Notes: a model not told the origin generated them from the sequence alone. 64,000 nucleotides of DNA from Arcanobacterium sp. (GCA_022778805.1 JALFSN010000008.1:62001-126000); one strand, 5' to 3'. Numbered from the stretch's first letter, positions 48,288-57,686 are shown. Program-made: numbers and translations.

Positions 48288-48641
48288 TCACTTTTCGTCG
48301 GCACGACGCTCCTTGATCTTGGCAGCCTTGCCGTGGCGATCGCGCAGATAGTAGAGCTTCGCTCGGCGCACCTTGCCACGCGTCACAACCTCAATCGAAT
48401 CGACATTCGGAGAATGCAGCGGGAACGTACGCTCCACAGCCACGCCAAACGACAGCTTACGCACAGTGAATGTAGCATTTACCGCCTTGCCACCAGATCG
48501 ACGAATGACGACGCCCTGAAACACCTGAATGCGCTCGCGGTTACCTTCCACCACTTTCACATTCACTTTTACCGTGTCTCCAGCGCGAAAATCTGGGCGC
48601 TCTTTGAGCTGATCCGCCGTGATCTCATCAAGAAAATTCAT
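48288..48641 (-). CDS. rplS: 50S ribosomal protein L19
   Basis: L19 signatures are [29 protein letters not shown] and [17 protein letters not shown], with [17 protein letters not shown] at the end. Length of 117 residues is standard. It follows trmD by 110 bases and ends with a strong terminator. Confidence 0.98.
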   Translation of the reverse strand: MNFLDEITADQLKERPDFRAGDTVKVNVKVVEGNRERIQVFQGVVIRRSGGKAVNATFTVRKLSFGVAVERTFPLHSPNVDSIEVVTRGKVRRAKLYYLRDRHGKAAKIKERRADEK

Positions 48642-48751
48642 TGTGTCAATCTTTTCTCACCATGCACGCAGGTCACAGTGGTCGGGAACAATTTTCTTGC
48701 AGGCGTGCCACCCCCTGCGGCAGGCACGACACGCTGATAAGCAAGCACCGT

Positions 48752-50392
48752 TTATTGTGCCATATCCAGCCGCAAGCACATAGTTAGATCATTGTTGATC
48801 TGCTCACCCACGTAGAATGTGCGTTCTCCGGAGCGCTCAAAACCATAGTGTCGGTAAGCGCGTTGAGCACGTCGATTCGCCTCATTTGTGCCCAGCCACA
48901 GATACGGCGCTGCGGGTACCGGCAGACGCCTGCCCAGCTGCCGGCGGAGCTGATCAAGCGTGGCATCCATCAGTTCACGGAACATTCCTGACCCCCGCCA
49001 ACGTCGATCAAGGTACACCCGCTCCACGCACATCAGCGGCCCATCACGGCGAATTCCGTCCGCCGTCACGAAATCAACAGGCGCACCCTCGTCGATGCCA
49101 GCAACTCCATCCTCCTCTGGCACAATGACCCAGGTGTAGCCTGCAAGATCTGCTGTTGGCGCACCGGCACGATCGCACACCTGCGCCACCATAATGAGAT
49201 TGCGCTGCGGATGAGAGAGCAGCTGCGAAAAGTTCTCTGGCTGTAGCTGACGCTCGATGTGGAGCTGAATATCATCTGAGGATATGTACGGTGGAGCAGC
49301 GTCTGGAAAAGTGCGAACTGCGAGAGCACTCAGCGCGGCGGCCTCATTCGGGTGTGCTCTACGAAAAAGCACCCGCGTGAGCTGGGCTGTTCCACTCCCA
49401 TCAGAATTCCCCTCAGGATCTGGCTCTTTTGCCACAAAATATCCGAGCCGCGCGAGCGACACTCGATCCTTTTTATCAAGATTGCGCGCGTCCATGCGCA
49501 TCACCATGTCAGGTCTGCGCCGAGCCGTGCGCTCCAGAGCCCGATCTTTTCGCCATCGCTCCACTGCCTTGTGGTCTCCACTCGTGAGCACACTCGGCAC
49601 CGTCAATCCGCGAAAATCCACAGGCCGAGTAAACACCGGATACTCAAGCAGTCCGGCCGTCCCGTAGGACTCCTCCACCAGCGATTCTGGATTACCCACC
49701 ACCCCTGGCACCAGCCGACCAACGGCCTCTATCAGAGCCACTGCTGCGATTTCTCCCCCGTTGAGCACGTAGTCACCCAGAGAGTATTCGAGCACACACA
49801 TCCCAGATTGCGCGCGATAGTAGTCGGCTACGCGCGCATCTATCCCCTCGTATCGCCCACACGCAATCACAATTCGATCGGCTTCATCCGCTAGCTGTTC
49901 ACACAGTGCCTGCGTGAGTGGTATCCCGCTGGGCGTGGGAATCGCCAAGACTATACTGTCCGCCCATACCACGGTGTCTGACGTCTCGCAGGCGCCGCCA
50001 GCAATGTTCATAGCCTCGGCACCGCCGTCAGCATAAGTACTTCCGTCACTATCAGTAGCGTGGGCACCGCCAGTAGAGCCGATGCCGTCAGCAGCGCCAG
50101 CAGTATCTACGCTCGCTAGAGGTTTAGCGTCACCTGAGCTTTCGCATCCGTGAGGCGCAGATGAGAATCCGATGACGGCGTCGAGTGCTTCCGCCCAGAC
50201 GTCTGGCTTCATCACCATTCCCGCTCCACCACCAAAAGGGGCATCATCCACGGTGCGATGCACATCATGTGCCCAATCGCGCAGATTGTGCACCTGCACA
50301 TCAATGAGGCCGCGTTTGCGGGCTTTGCCGACCAACGATAGATCGAGCACATGAAAAAACTCCGGAAAAACGCTCAGCACATCAAATTTCAT
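48752..50392 (-). CDS. trmD: tRNA (guanine-N1)-methyltransferase TrmD fused to a GNAT acetyltransferase
   Basis: Residues 1-330 of 546 are TrmD: FDVLSVFPEFFHVL, DDAPFGGGAGMVMKPDVW, the knot block ACGRYEGIDARV, YSLGDYVLNGGEIA and LTSGDHKAVERWR. It methylates G37 of tRNAs. A Gly/Ala/Asp-rich insertion of about 65 residues lies at about 75-142. Residues about 336-546 are a GNAT domain: VYLDRRWRGSGMFRELMD is the acetyl-CoA-binding motif A and NEANRRAQRAYRHYGFERSG is motif B. No stop or start separates the two. The ATG at 50392 overlaps rimM by 11 bases; the longer frame to 50452 is rejected. The GNAT substrate is unknown. Confidence 0.93.
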   Translation of the reverse strand: MKFDVLSVFPEFFHVLDLSLVGKARKRGLIDVQVHNLRDWAHDVHRTVDDAPFGGGAGMVMKPDVWAEALDAVIGFSSAPHGCESSGDAKPLASVDTAGAADGIGSTGGAHATDSDGSTYADGGAEAMNIAGGACETSDTVVWADSIVLAIPTPSGIPLTQALCEQLADEADRIVIACGRYEGIDARVADYYRAQSGMCVLEYSLGDYVLNGGEIAAVALIEAVGRLVPGVVGNPESLVEESYGTAGLLEYPVFTRPVDFRGLTVPSVLTSGDHKAVERWRKDRALERTARRRPDMVMRMDARNLDKKDRVSLARLGYFVAKEPDPEGNSDGSGTAQLTRVLFRRAHPNEAAALSALAVRTFPDAAPPYISSDDIQLHIERQLQPENFSQLLSHPQRNLIMVAQVCDRAGAPTADLAGYTWVIVPEEDGVAGIDEGAPVDFVTADGIRRDGPLMCVERVYLDRRWRGSGMFRELMDATLDQLRRQLGRRLPVPAAPYLWLGTNEANRRAQRAYRHYGFERSGERTFYVGEQINNDLTMCLRLDMAQ

Positions 50393-50927
50393 CGTCTGCA
50401 TCCTGAACGATATCCTGTTCATCTTGCGCAAAAAGTCCTGGCGGCGGATCAATCACGACGCAGTGATCATCGATATCCACTTCGGGCACTATCTCTTGCA
50501 CAAATGGCACATGTATGCGTTCTCCCTCCGCAGTGCGCACCACCAAAAGATCTTGAGCTGGCATCACGACGAGATCCTCGACGATGCCAAGTTCATACCC
50601 CTCAGGATCAAGTGCTTCCAGTCCGCGCAGTTCATGCGGATACCACGCGCCCTCTTCCTCCCCCTCGGCCTCATCAGATTCAATTACGAGCTTGACGCCG
50701 CGCATCGATTGAGCCGTGGTGCGGTCACTAATTTCCGCAAACCTCACGAAAATCGCACCTTTATACTCACGTACGTTGAGCACAGTCAGCGGGCCAGCAG
50801 CAGCTGGATCAGTTTCCAGCACGTTTCCACGAGCGAGCCGCTGAGCAGGAGAATCCGTGCGAATATCGAGCTTGACCTCTCCTTTGAGCCCATGAGCCGC
50901 ACCGATAATAGCCACTACTAGTTGCAT
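50382..50927 (-). CDS. rimM: Ribosome maturation factor RimM
   Basis: RimM helps mature the 30S head around S19. The N-terminal motif VVAIIGAAHGLKGEVKLDIRTD and the PRC-barrel part (WYPHELRGLEALDPEGYELGIVEDLVVMPAQDLLVVR, then PFVQEIVPEVDIDD) are typical. Length 181. ATG at 50927, weak AAAGG ribosome site. Overlaps trmD. Confidence 0.95.
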   Translation of the reverse strand: MQLVVAIIGAAHGLKGEVKLDIRTDSPAQRLARGNVLETDPAAAGPLTVLNVREYKGAIFVRFAEISDRTTAQSMRGVKLVIESDEAEGEEEGAWYPHELRGLEALDPEGYELGIVEDLVVMPAQDLLVVRTAEGERIHVPFVQEIVPEVDIDDHCVVIDPPPGLFAQDEQDIVQDADDEI

Positions 50928-51304
50928 CGCTCGCCTTTCTCTGCGTGAATTCTCGCGAATTCTTCTTCGCCAGGCCGCCGGTATGTCATGCCTGCTTAGC
51001 GCGAAAATTCGCTACCGCTATTGAATCATGAAAAATCTCGCAGCACCCTCTGGCGCATCTGGAGCGCACATATTTGGAGCACACACATCTGGGGCTCGCT
51101 CTCCACTGTTGTTCTCTGCGGAATCCAAGACGCGCTATCTCTGTGGTATCCAGAGCACGCTTGCTCTTTGACACCTCTGGAGCCAAATCCCTATCCAGAA
51201 CCAATATACCTGGAATCAACGTACCTGGAACCACAGCCGTATCCGGAGCCACAAGCGAAAGTGGTGGCACCCACAGGGCACCACCACTAACACTGATAAA
51301 ACGA
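50928..51304. repeat. Spacer with degenerate 15-18-bp TGGAGC/CTGGAACCA repeats
   Basis: No supported gene. From about 51055 to 51260 the sequence is a run of imperfect units around TCTGGAGC, then ACCTGGAACCAAC-like words (TATCCAGAACCAA, TACCTGGAATCAA, TACCTGGAACCAC, TATCCGGAGCCAC). Frames across it give repetitive peptides on both strands, consistent with non-coding repeats. It interrupts the usually tight KH-rimM junction. Confidence 0.5.
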
Positions 51305-51541
51305 TCAGCGATCCGTCTCGATCACGTCCACCCGCACAGGGCCATCGGTAGAGAGCGCGTTAATCACTGAGCGCAGCGCTTTCGCCGTGCGCCCATTGCG
51401 TCCGATCACGCGCCCGAGATCGTCTGGATTCACTCGCACTTCGAGAAGTTCACCGCGGCGATTGACGCGCGACGCTACCTCGACGTCATCTGGATTATCC
51501 ACAATCCCACGCACGAGATGCTCAAGAGCTTCAGCCAACAT
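51305..51541 (-). CDS. KH-domain RNA-binding protein (KhpA type)
   Basis: This 78-residue protein is a single KH domain with the GxxG loop in DLGRVIGRNGRTAKALRSVI. Its place directly after rpsP, sharing a TGATG overlap, is the conserved location of KhpA-like genes, which bind RNA together with a partner KhpB/Jag. Confidence 0.95.
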   Translation of the reverse strand: MLAEALEHLVRGIVDNPDDVEVASRVNRRGELLEVRVNPDDLGRVIGRNGRTAKALRSVINALSTDGPVRVDVIETDR

Positions 51542-52026
51542 CAGGCTTCCGCCTCTCCTGCGCCAGCTTCGTCAGCAGCTTCGCCCGCTTCAGTTTCACT
51601 AGCCTGAGCCTCCTCAGCAGCTTTAGCTGCTTCCGCCTCAGCCTTAGCTATCGCTTCAGCTTTCTCAGCACGGAGCTTCTCGGCCTTATCCTGGACGGCC
51701 TTGACAGCTGCTTCGCGCTCAGCTTGCACATTCTTCTTCTCAACTACTTTGAGAGTGGATTCAGCTTTGCCGCCTTTAACAGCTTGCCAATCGCCAGTGA
51801 TCTTCAGCTGTGCGAGTACTGCTTCGCTCGGCTGTGCCCCCACAGAGAGCCAGTACTGTGCACGCTCGGAATTGATATCAATCACTGAAGGATCAGTATT
51901 AGGATTGTAATATCCGATCTCCTCGATCACGCGGCCATCGCGCTTTTTACGTGAATCCACCACTACCACGCGATAGTGCGGCTCACGAATCTTGCCCATG
52001 CGCTTCAAACGAATTTTAACTGCCAC
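51541..52026 (-). CDS. rpsP: 30S ribosomal protein S16 with long acidic tail
   Basis: S16 core: [29 protein letters not shown], then [29 protein letters not shown]. The GTG at 52026 follows AGGAG. The core ends near residue 90; about 70 more residues form an Ala/Glu/Lys-rich tail, probably helical. First gene of the rpsP-KH-rimM-trmD-rplS operon. Confidence 0.97.
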   Translation of the reverse strand: MAVKIRLKRMGKIREPHYRVVVVDSRKKRDGRVIEEIGYYNPNTDPSVIDINSERAQYWLSVGAQPSEAVLAQLKITGDWQAVKGGKAESTLKVVEKKNVQAEREAAVKAVQDKAEKLRAEKAEAIAKAEAEAAKAAEEAQASETEAGEAADEAGAGEAEA

Positions 52027-52346
52027 TTTCGCAGTTCTCCTATTTCTTTTCCGAGTGGAACAATCTAGTAGCGGTGGGTTTCGCTGCTGAGAATCTTCCG
52101 AACTGAGGCATCAGCGAGTTGAGAGGGTCTCGCCGACGCCTAAGTAACTCATCAATAATGCCAGATTTACTTGATGCAGCGCCAATTTGCACCTCAATAA
52201 GCCAACAACGTCACATTCGGTACCTGCAGCGCCTGCGCTAGCTGGCTCGCGTAGCCAGCTTATTCCCATTTTTCTCACATACTCATAACGCCACCTGCAT
52301 CATCCCTCCACAGCCGTATTAGCCAAAATGTGCTCCACACGCCACA
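52027..52346. other. Divergent spacer between rpsP and the cation efflux gene
   Basis: About 320 bases with no gene recognised; expected to hold the rpsP operon promoter and the efflux gene promoter. I could not assign boxes with confidence. Confidence 0.4.
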
Positions 52347-53456
52347 ATGAGATATGTGACGACAAACAGCACTCAACCAGTGACGCCGCAGCCAGAAACT
52401 GCCTCGCGCACTCCCCGTTCCGCTCGCTCTACAGCCTCATCTTCCACAGCCCGCTCTGCCGCCCCGTCTTCCAGAGCTACAGCTTCGTCGGTGAGCCTCA
52501 CCCGTTTTGCCTGGCTCTCGATTGCCGCAGCGCTCACCACGATGGCTCTCAAATACGGCGCATATTTGCTCACAGGTTCCGTCTCGCTGCTCTCTGACGC
52601 CCTTGAATCAATCGTCAATCTCGTGGCGGCAATGGTCGCTCTCGTCGCGTTAAAAGTAGCTGGCCGCCCTGCAGATTCCAGGTACACATTTGGGCGCTCC
52701 AAGGCGGAGTATTTTTCAGCTGCTATTGAGGGAGCCATGATCTTTGTGGCTGCAGCTGCGATTATCGTCTCCGCCATTGATCGTCTGATCCACCCCGCTC
52801 TGCTTGAACAGGTGGGGTTAGGCTTGGTCATCTCCAGTATCGCCGCCCTCATTAACGGAGCCGTCGGCATCGTTTTATTGCGCACTGGCACTCGCACGTC
52901 TTCTCCCACACTCAAGGCAGATGGCAAACATTTGCTCACAGATGTGGTGACGACGGCTGGGGTAATTATCGGCGTCATCATCGTCGCCGCCACTGGGTGG
53001 ATACAGCTTGATCCTATCGTGGCTATTCTTGTGGCACTCAACATTATCGTGATCGGCATTGGTCTGGTGCGCTCATCAATGGCTGGACTGCTTGACGCCG
53101 CGCTGCCCGAGGAAGAAAACCAGCTCATTATCGCGGTGCTGCGCGAACGAATGAACCCCACTACTACGTTTCACGGCTTACAGACACGCCAGAGCGGAAG
53201 AAAACGCTATGTGCGGGTAGACGCCCAGGTGCCTGGCGAATGGACGGTGGCGCGCGGACACGCTTTTGGAGAAGAGCTTGAAGATGCCATTAGAGCGGTA
53301 CTGCCAGATGCTGAAGTTACCGTGCATATGGAACCTATTGAAGATCCCCGCTCATATGCCGATATTCCCGAGGGATATATTCCCCTGACCACCACGTTCG
53401 ATGCGCTCCAACCGCACGCTGTACCAAGCGGAAATAGCCTCCCTCATCAAGCGTGA
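52347..53456 (+). CDS. Cation diffusion facilitator family transporter
   Basis: Six hydrophobic segments lie at about residues 50-240. The metal site residues are in SLLSDALESIVNLVAA (helix 2 Asp) and HLLTDVVTTAGVIIG (helix 5 HxxxD), followed by a cytoplasmic ferredoxin-like domain (VRVDAQVPGEWTVARGHAFGEELEDAI, PDAEVTVHMEP). Such proteins export Zn, Fe, Mn or Co by proton exchange; the metal cannot be read here. The first 45 residues are Ser/Thr/Ala-rich. Start ATG at 52347 or GTG at 52356, both without a ribosome site. It lies on the opposite strand inside the ffh-rpsP neighbourhood. Confidence 0.9.
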   Translation: MRYVTTNSTQPVTPQPETASRTPRSARSTASSSTARSAAPSSRATASSVSLTRFAWLSIAAALTTMALKYGAYLLTGSVSLLSDALESIVNLVAAMVALVALKVAGRPADSRYTFGRSKAEYFSAAIEGAMIFVAAAAIIVSAIDRLIHPALLEQVGLGLVISSIAALINGAVGIVLLRTGTRTSSPTLKADGKHLLTDVVTTAGVIIGVIIVAATGWIQLDPIVAILVALNIIVIGIGLVRSSMAGLLDAALPEEENQLIIAVLRERMNPTTTFHGLQTRQSGRKRYVRVDAQVPGEWTVARGHAFGEELEDAIRAVLPDAEVTVHMEPIEDPRSYADIPEGYIPLTTTFDALQPHAVPSGNSLPHQA

Positions 53457-53462
53457 GGGCTA

Positions 53463-54548
53463 TCAATCAGCGAGAATGCCGTCGATCATCACCGCTTGCG
53501 GATGCAGCGTCTGGCGAATATCTAGCTCCGGATCGCCGTGATACACCACAAAATCGGCAGCGGCACCCTCTGCCCACGAACTCACACCGAGCCGCTCGCG
53601 CGCGCCATAACTCGCCGCCTCCATGACCGTGGCTGCAGGCATGCCGTGGGCTACCGCCGTCACCAACTCCACCGGCAGCGGCCGCTGAGCCACATCCTCT
53701 GCCGTGTCCGACCCCATTAAAAATAAGCTCCCTGCCTGCACCATCTGAGCAAGGCGTTCATCCAACCGCTCGTGCATTGCCAGCATACGGCTCTGATAGC
53801 ACGGAAATCTCGCCCCCGCTGCAGCAAACTCGGGGAAACGATTCACTTGAAACACCGTAGGATCGAGCAAGATTCCACGCTCACGCGCCTCCACCATCTG
53901 CTCAGCATTCATCCCCGTACCGTGTTCAATACAGTCCACACCCGCATCAAGGACGCTGCGCACTGTTTCAGCGGCAAAGGTGTGTACCATCACTTTCACG
54001 CCCATATCATGAGCGGCTCGCACCCCATCGCGCAAGATGTCAGCAGGCCACAATGGAGCTAAATCTGGCTCCGGCAGCGAGCGATCAATCCAATCCGCTA
54101 CGATCTTCACCCAACCTGTTCCAGCCATAGCTTGTCGCTGCACCTCAGCGACAAAATCCTCAGGTTCCACCTCCACAGCGAGATGCCGAGTGTAGCGCTT
54201 GAAACGGGCGATATGCCGGCCTGCATGTATCACTTTAGGCAACCCAGTACCCGTGACCTCTCCTGCATTACGCTGGCCACCGGCGTCACGAATGAGAGTG
54301 ACGCCGTTCTTCCTGCATGTCTCTAGCCTGCGGAGCATCTGTGCATCACTCACCAGCTCAGCGCTGTGACTCATCCCGGGATGATGGTGAGCATCAACGA
54401 GGCCAGGATAGATAAAACCGCGCAGCTCCACGGCACGATGCGCCGCGCTAGCCACTGGAGCGCTGTGACGAATGCGCCCATCCGCCACCCACACGTCGGC
54501 GATGTCCGTGCCGCGCAGTACACCCGTGAGATGAAATATCTGAGCCAT
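53463..54548 (-). CDS. Amidohydrolase family protein
   Basis: Metal-dependent hydrolase signatures: the HxH-type motif in GLVDAHHHPGMSHS after an N-terminal beta-sandwich (ADVWVADGRIR), a His in VMVHTFAAETVRSVLDAGVDCIEHG, and the catalytic Asp in LMGSDTAEDVA. The layout resembles imidazolonepropionase-like or prolidase-like amidohydrolases. ATG at 54548 with GGAGG upstream. The substrate is unknown. Its place between ffh and rpsP, with the metal efflux gene convergent to it (7-base gap), is not part of the conserved core order. Confidence 0.88.
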   Translation of the reverse strand: MAQIFHLTGVLRGTDIADVWVADGRIRHSAPVASAAHRAVELRGFIYPGLVDAHHHPGMSHSAELVSDAQMLRRLETCRKNGVTLIRDAGGQRNAGEVTGTGLPKVIHAGRHIARFKRYTRHLAVEVEPEDFVAEVQRQAMAGTGWVKIVADWIDRSLPEPDLAPLWPADILRDGVRAAHDMGVKVMVHTFAAETVRSVLDAGVDCIEHGTGMNAEQMVEARERGILLDPTVFQVNRFPEFAAAGARFPCYQSRMLAMHERLDERLAQMVQAGSLFLMGSDTAEDVAQRPLPVELVTAVAHGMPAATVMEAASYGARERLGVSSWAEGAAADFVVYHGDPELDIRQTLHPQAVMIDGILAD

Positions 54549-54647
54549 CACAACCTCCATCTACGCTGCTAGATGACCTGTACTGCCGGATGGCGCACAG
54601 CAGTACAGCAACGCGCCGACACGTTCGCGCAAGAGATTAACGCAAGA

Positions 54648-56267
54648 TTAACGCAAGAAACGCTTGAGCGAATCCAGATCTATGTGTGGATCTGCACCGG
54701 CGGGAGCCGATGGCGCTGGCTCTGGAGCGATAGCTCCCGCTCCGAATGCCGCACCTTTCACGCTCGCATTCACCCCACCATTTTCGCGTTCTTCAGCAGC
54801 GCGCTGGGCGGCAAGTTCTTGCTGCCGCCGCTTCGCCGGATTGCCACTGCGGCCTTTCTTCGAGCCGGAATTCTTCTTTTTGTTCTTAGTCTTCTGCTTC
54901 TTAGTGTAATTTCCACCCATGCCAGGAAGTCCAGGGATAGCGGGCATACCAGGCATCCCACCGCGAGCGCCTCTGCCCATCGCCTGCATCATTTTCTTGG
55001 CTTGCTCGAAACGCTCCATCAGCGAGTTCACTTCACGCACGCTCGTACCCGAACCACGGGCAATGCGCTGACGTCGCGACCCATTGAGAATTTTCGGATC
55101 GCGCCGCTCGGCAGGAGTCATCGACAGCACGATAGCTTCTTGGCGGTTAATTTCTCGCTCATCGAAATTTTCCAGGGCATCGCGGTACTGGTTCATACCA
55201 GGGAGCATCCCCACGAGTTTTTTCATTGAACCCATTTTGCGCATCTGGCCAAGCTGCACTAAGAAATCGTCGAGAGTGAACGATCCCTCAGCCATTTTCG
55301 TGGCCAGATCTTCAGCTTCTTGCTCACTCCAGGTCTTCTCCGCCTGCTCAATGAGCGTGAGCATATCGCCCATGTCGAGGATACGCGAAGCCATCCGATC
55401 TGCGTGGAAGCGTTCAAAAGCATCTAATTTTTCGCCAGTGGAGGCAAATAGAATCGGCACTCCCGTGACGCCGCGCACCGAGAGGGCAGCGCCTCCTCGG
55501 GCATCACCGTCAAGTTTGGAGAGCACCACGCCGGTGTATCCCACTCCATCTCTAAATGCGATAGAGGTATTCACAGCATCTTGGCCGATCATGGCATCGA
55601 GAACGAAAAGAATTTCATCAGGCTGTACGGCGTCACGAATATCTCGTGCCTGCTGCATCATTTCTTCATCGACGCCGAGACGACCTGCGGTATCGACAAT
55701 CACCACATCGCAGCGGTTTGTGCGCGCATAGTCCACACCTGAGCGAGCCACCTGCACCGGATCTCCGATGCCATTTCCGGGCTGCGGAGCCCACACCTGC
55801 ACTCCCGCCCGTTCCCCAATCACCTGGAGCTGATTCACGGCGTTCGGACGCTGCAGATCAGCAGCCACCAGCAGCGGCTGATGTCCGTTTTCACGCAGCC
55901 ACCTGCCGAGTTTACCTGCGAGGGTCGTCTTGCCAGCGCCCTGCAGACCAGCCAACATCATGACGGTGGGAGGATGCGGCGCCCAGTTCAGTTCTCGCGA
56001 CTGTCCGCCCAGCATTTCGATGAGCTGTTCATTGACGATCTTCACCACCTGCTGGGCGGGGTTGAGCGCTTTCGAGACGACAGCGCCTACAGCTTCTTCT
56101 CGCACAGCTGCTGTAAAAGAACGAACCACAGGAAGTGCCACATCGGCGTCAAGCAGTGCCCGGCGAATATCTCCGATGACATTCTCTACGTCTTGTTCAG
56201 TGAGTTTGCCATGTTTACGGAGATTCCTCAGCGAACTGGTAATCCGGTCTGAAAGAGAATTAAACAT
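54648..56267 (-). CDS. ffh: Signal recognition particle protein Ffh
   Basis: The N-domain is followed by the G-domain: G1 GLQGAGKTTLAGKL, G3 DTAGRLGVDEEM, G4 TKLDGDARGGAAL. The Met-rich M-domain shows LGQMRKMGSMKKLVGMLPGM and RQRIARGSGTSVREVNSL, which bind 4.5S RNA and signal sequences. A Lys-rich then Ala-rich tail ends the protein (539 residues). Same strand as ftsY, just downstream of it. Confidence 0.98.
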   Translation of the reverse strand: MFNSLSDRITSSLRNLRKHGKLTEQDVENVIGDIRRALLDADVALPVVRSFTAAVREEAVGAVVSKALNPAQQVVKIVNEQLIEMLGGQSRELNWAPHPPTVMMLAGLQGAGKTTLAGKLGRWLRENGHQPLLVAADLQRPNAVNQLQVIGERAGVQVWAPQPGNGIGDPVQVARSGVDYARTNRCDVVIVDTAGRLGVDEEMMQQARDIRDAVQPDEILFVLDAMIGQDAVNTSIAFRDGVGYTGVVLSKLDGDARGGAALSVRGVTGVPILFASTGEKLDAFERFHADRMASRILDMGDMLTLIEQAEKTWSEQEAEDLATKMAEGSFTLDDFLVQLGQMRKMGSMKKLVGMLPGMNQYRDALENFDEREINRQEAIVLSMTPAERRDPKILNGSRRQRIARGSGTSVREVNSLMERFEQAKKMMQAMGRGARGGMPGMPAIPGLPGMGGNYTKKQKTKNKKKNSGSKKGRSGNPAKRRQQELAAQRAAEERENGGVNASVKGAAFGAGAIAPEPAPSAPAGADPHIDLDSLKRFLR

Positions 56268-56378
56268 ATCTAGTGCTTTCGTGTCCTTTGCCCTGGTGCG
56301 CCACTATCGTACTGGCTGCGCACATACATCCTACACAAGCTGCCGCGGCGCGCATCGTGCCCTGAGCTCAGCAGCCTG

Positions 56379-57686
56379 CTAGCTCAGCAGCGAATCGACA
56401 AACTGTTCAGGATCGAAGGGGGCGAGATCGTCCGCGCCCTCACCAAGCCCGATAAACTTCACTGGCACCCCGATTTCTTGCTGTACCGAAATCACGATAC
56501 CGCCTTTGGCTGTGCCATCAAGCTTGGTGAGCACAATGCCCGTCAGCCCCGTCACCTGTGCAAAGACTTTCGCTTGCTGCATCCCGTTTTGTCCAGTCGT
56601 GGCGTCCAACACGAGCAATACTTCCCGCACGGGAGCCTGCTTCTCAATCACTCGTTTAATCTTGCCTAGCTCATCCATCAGGCCAGCTTTGTTTTGCAGG
56701 CGTCCAGCCGTATCCACGATGACGACGTCCGCGCCGCGCTCGCCAGCAGCTTTCACTGACTCAAACGCCACAGAAGCCGGATCCGCTCCCTCTTTGTCGG
56801 AGCGCACCACTGGCACTCCCACTCGCTCTCCCCACGTCTCCAGCTGGTCAGCTGCAGCTGCACGGAATGTATCAGCAGCACCAAGCAGCACCGAATAGCC
56901 TTCAGCTACCAGCAGTCGAGCTAGCTTCCCTGCCGTGGTGGTCTTTCCCGTACCATTCACTCCTACCATCATGATTGCTCGCGGCTCGGCCACTCCATCA
57001 GCTGACGGCGCAAGCTGCAGGCTGCGATCCATACTCGGATCGACTAGCCTGAGCAACTCCGAGCGCAAGACGTCTCGCATCACTGCCGGATCGGATGTGG
57101 CTCGAATTTTGGCCTGTTCTTTAAGCGAATCCATAATTTTTGTGGTGGATTCCAAGCCCACGTCTGCCATCAACAACGTGTCTTCCAGTTCTTCCCAATC
57201 AGCCGCCGAGAGATCACCCCGCGAGAGAATCCCCAGCAGAGCTCGGCCTAAACCTCCACTTTTGGCGAGGCGAGAGCGCATCCGCTGCATTCGGCTGGGC
57301 ACAGACTCTGGCCGATCAACTGCCTGAGCTGCCGTGCTAGCATCCCGTACAACGCCAGCGTCAGCATTCTGCTTAGCGCCAGCTCCAGCATGGCCGTTGC
57401 CCTGCGCAGCGCTGTCCGCCGCACTGACCTCCCCAGCATCATCGGGCACGCCAGCAGCGGCACCCGATACATCCGATGTAGCGCCAGGCAGAGGAACGGC
57501 ATTGCTCTCCACCACGGCAGCATCGAGCGGGGCGCTTTCATCTGATTCTAGCGGCACCCCTGCAGTGGGCTTTTCCCAGGGCAGTTCTTCGCGTTTGGAA
57601 CGGCGCAGGTACGCGATGACGGCGCCCACCACGGCTACCGCCATCACTACTGCTAGTACAATCAGCAGAATTTGGTTGATCTCCAT
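56379..57686 (-). CDS. ftsY: Signal recognition particle receptor FtsY
   Basis: An N-terminal membrane helix (ILLIVLAVVMAVAVVGAVIAYL) precedes an acidic Ala/Glu-rich linker and the NG domain. Motifs: VNGTGKTTTAGKLARLL, DTAGRLQNKAGLMDEL, TKLDGTAKGGI. The start ATG at 57686 places the helix at the very N-terminus; the frame to 57758 is rejected. Length 435 residues. It docks Ffh-ribosome complexes at the membrane. Confidence 0.97.
   Translation of the reverse strand: MEINQILLIVLAVVMAVAVVGAVIAYLRRSKREELPWEKPTAGVPLESDESAPLDAAVVESNAVPLPGATSDVSGAAAGVPDDAGEVSAADSAAQGNGHAGAGAKQNADAGVVRDASTAAQAVDRPESVPSRMQRMRSRLAKSGGLGRALLGILSRGDLSAADWEELEDTLLMADVGLESTTKIMDSLKEQAKIRATSDPAVMRDVLRSELLRLVDPSMDRSLQLAPSADGVAEPRAIMMVGVNGTGKTTTAGKLARLLVAEGYSVLLGAADTFRAAAADQLETWGERVGVPVVRSDKEGADPASVAFESVKAAGERGADVVIVDTAGRLQNKAGLMDELGKIKRVIEKQAPVREVLLVLDATTGQNGMQQAKVFAQVTGLTGIVLTKLDGTAKGGIVISVQQEIGVPVKFIGLGEGADDLAPFDPEQFVDSLLS

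Noticed and set aside
50986-51290. Frames on both strands with PYPEP/YLEPQ-like repeats
   Set aside because: The peptide repeats follow from DNA repeats; no ribosome site and both strands look equally open.
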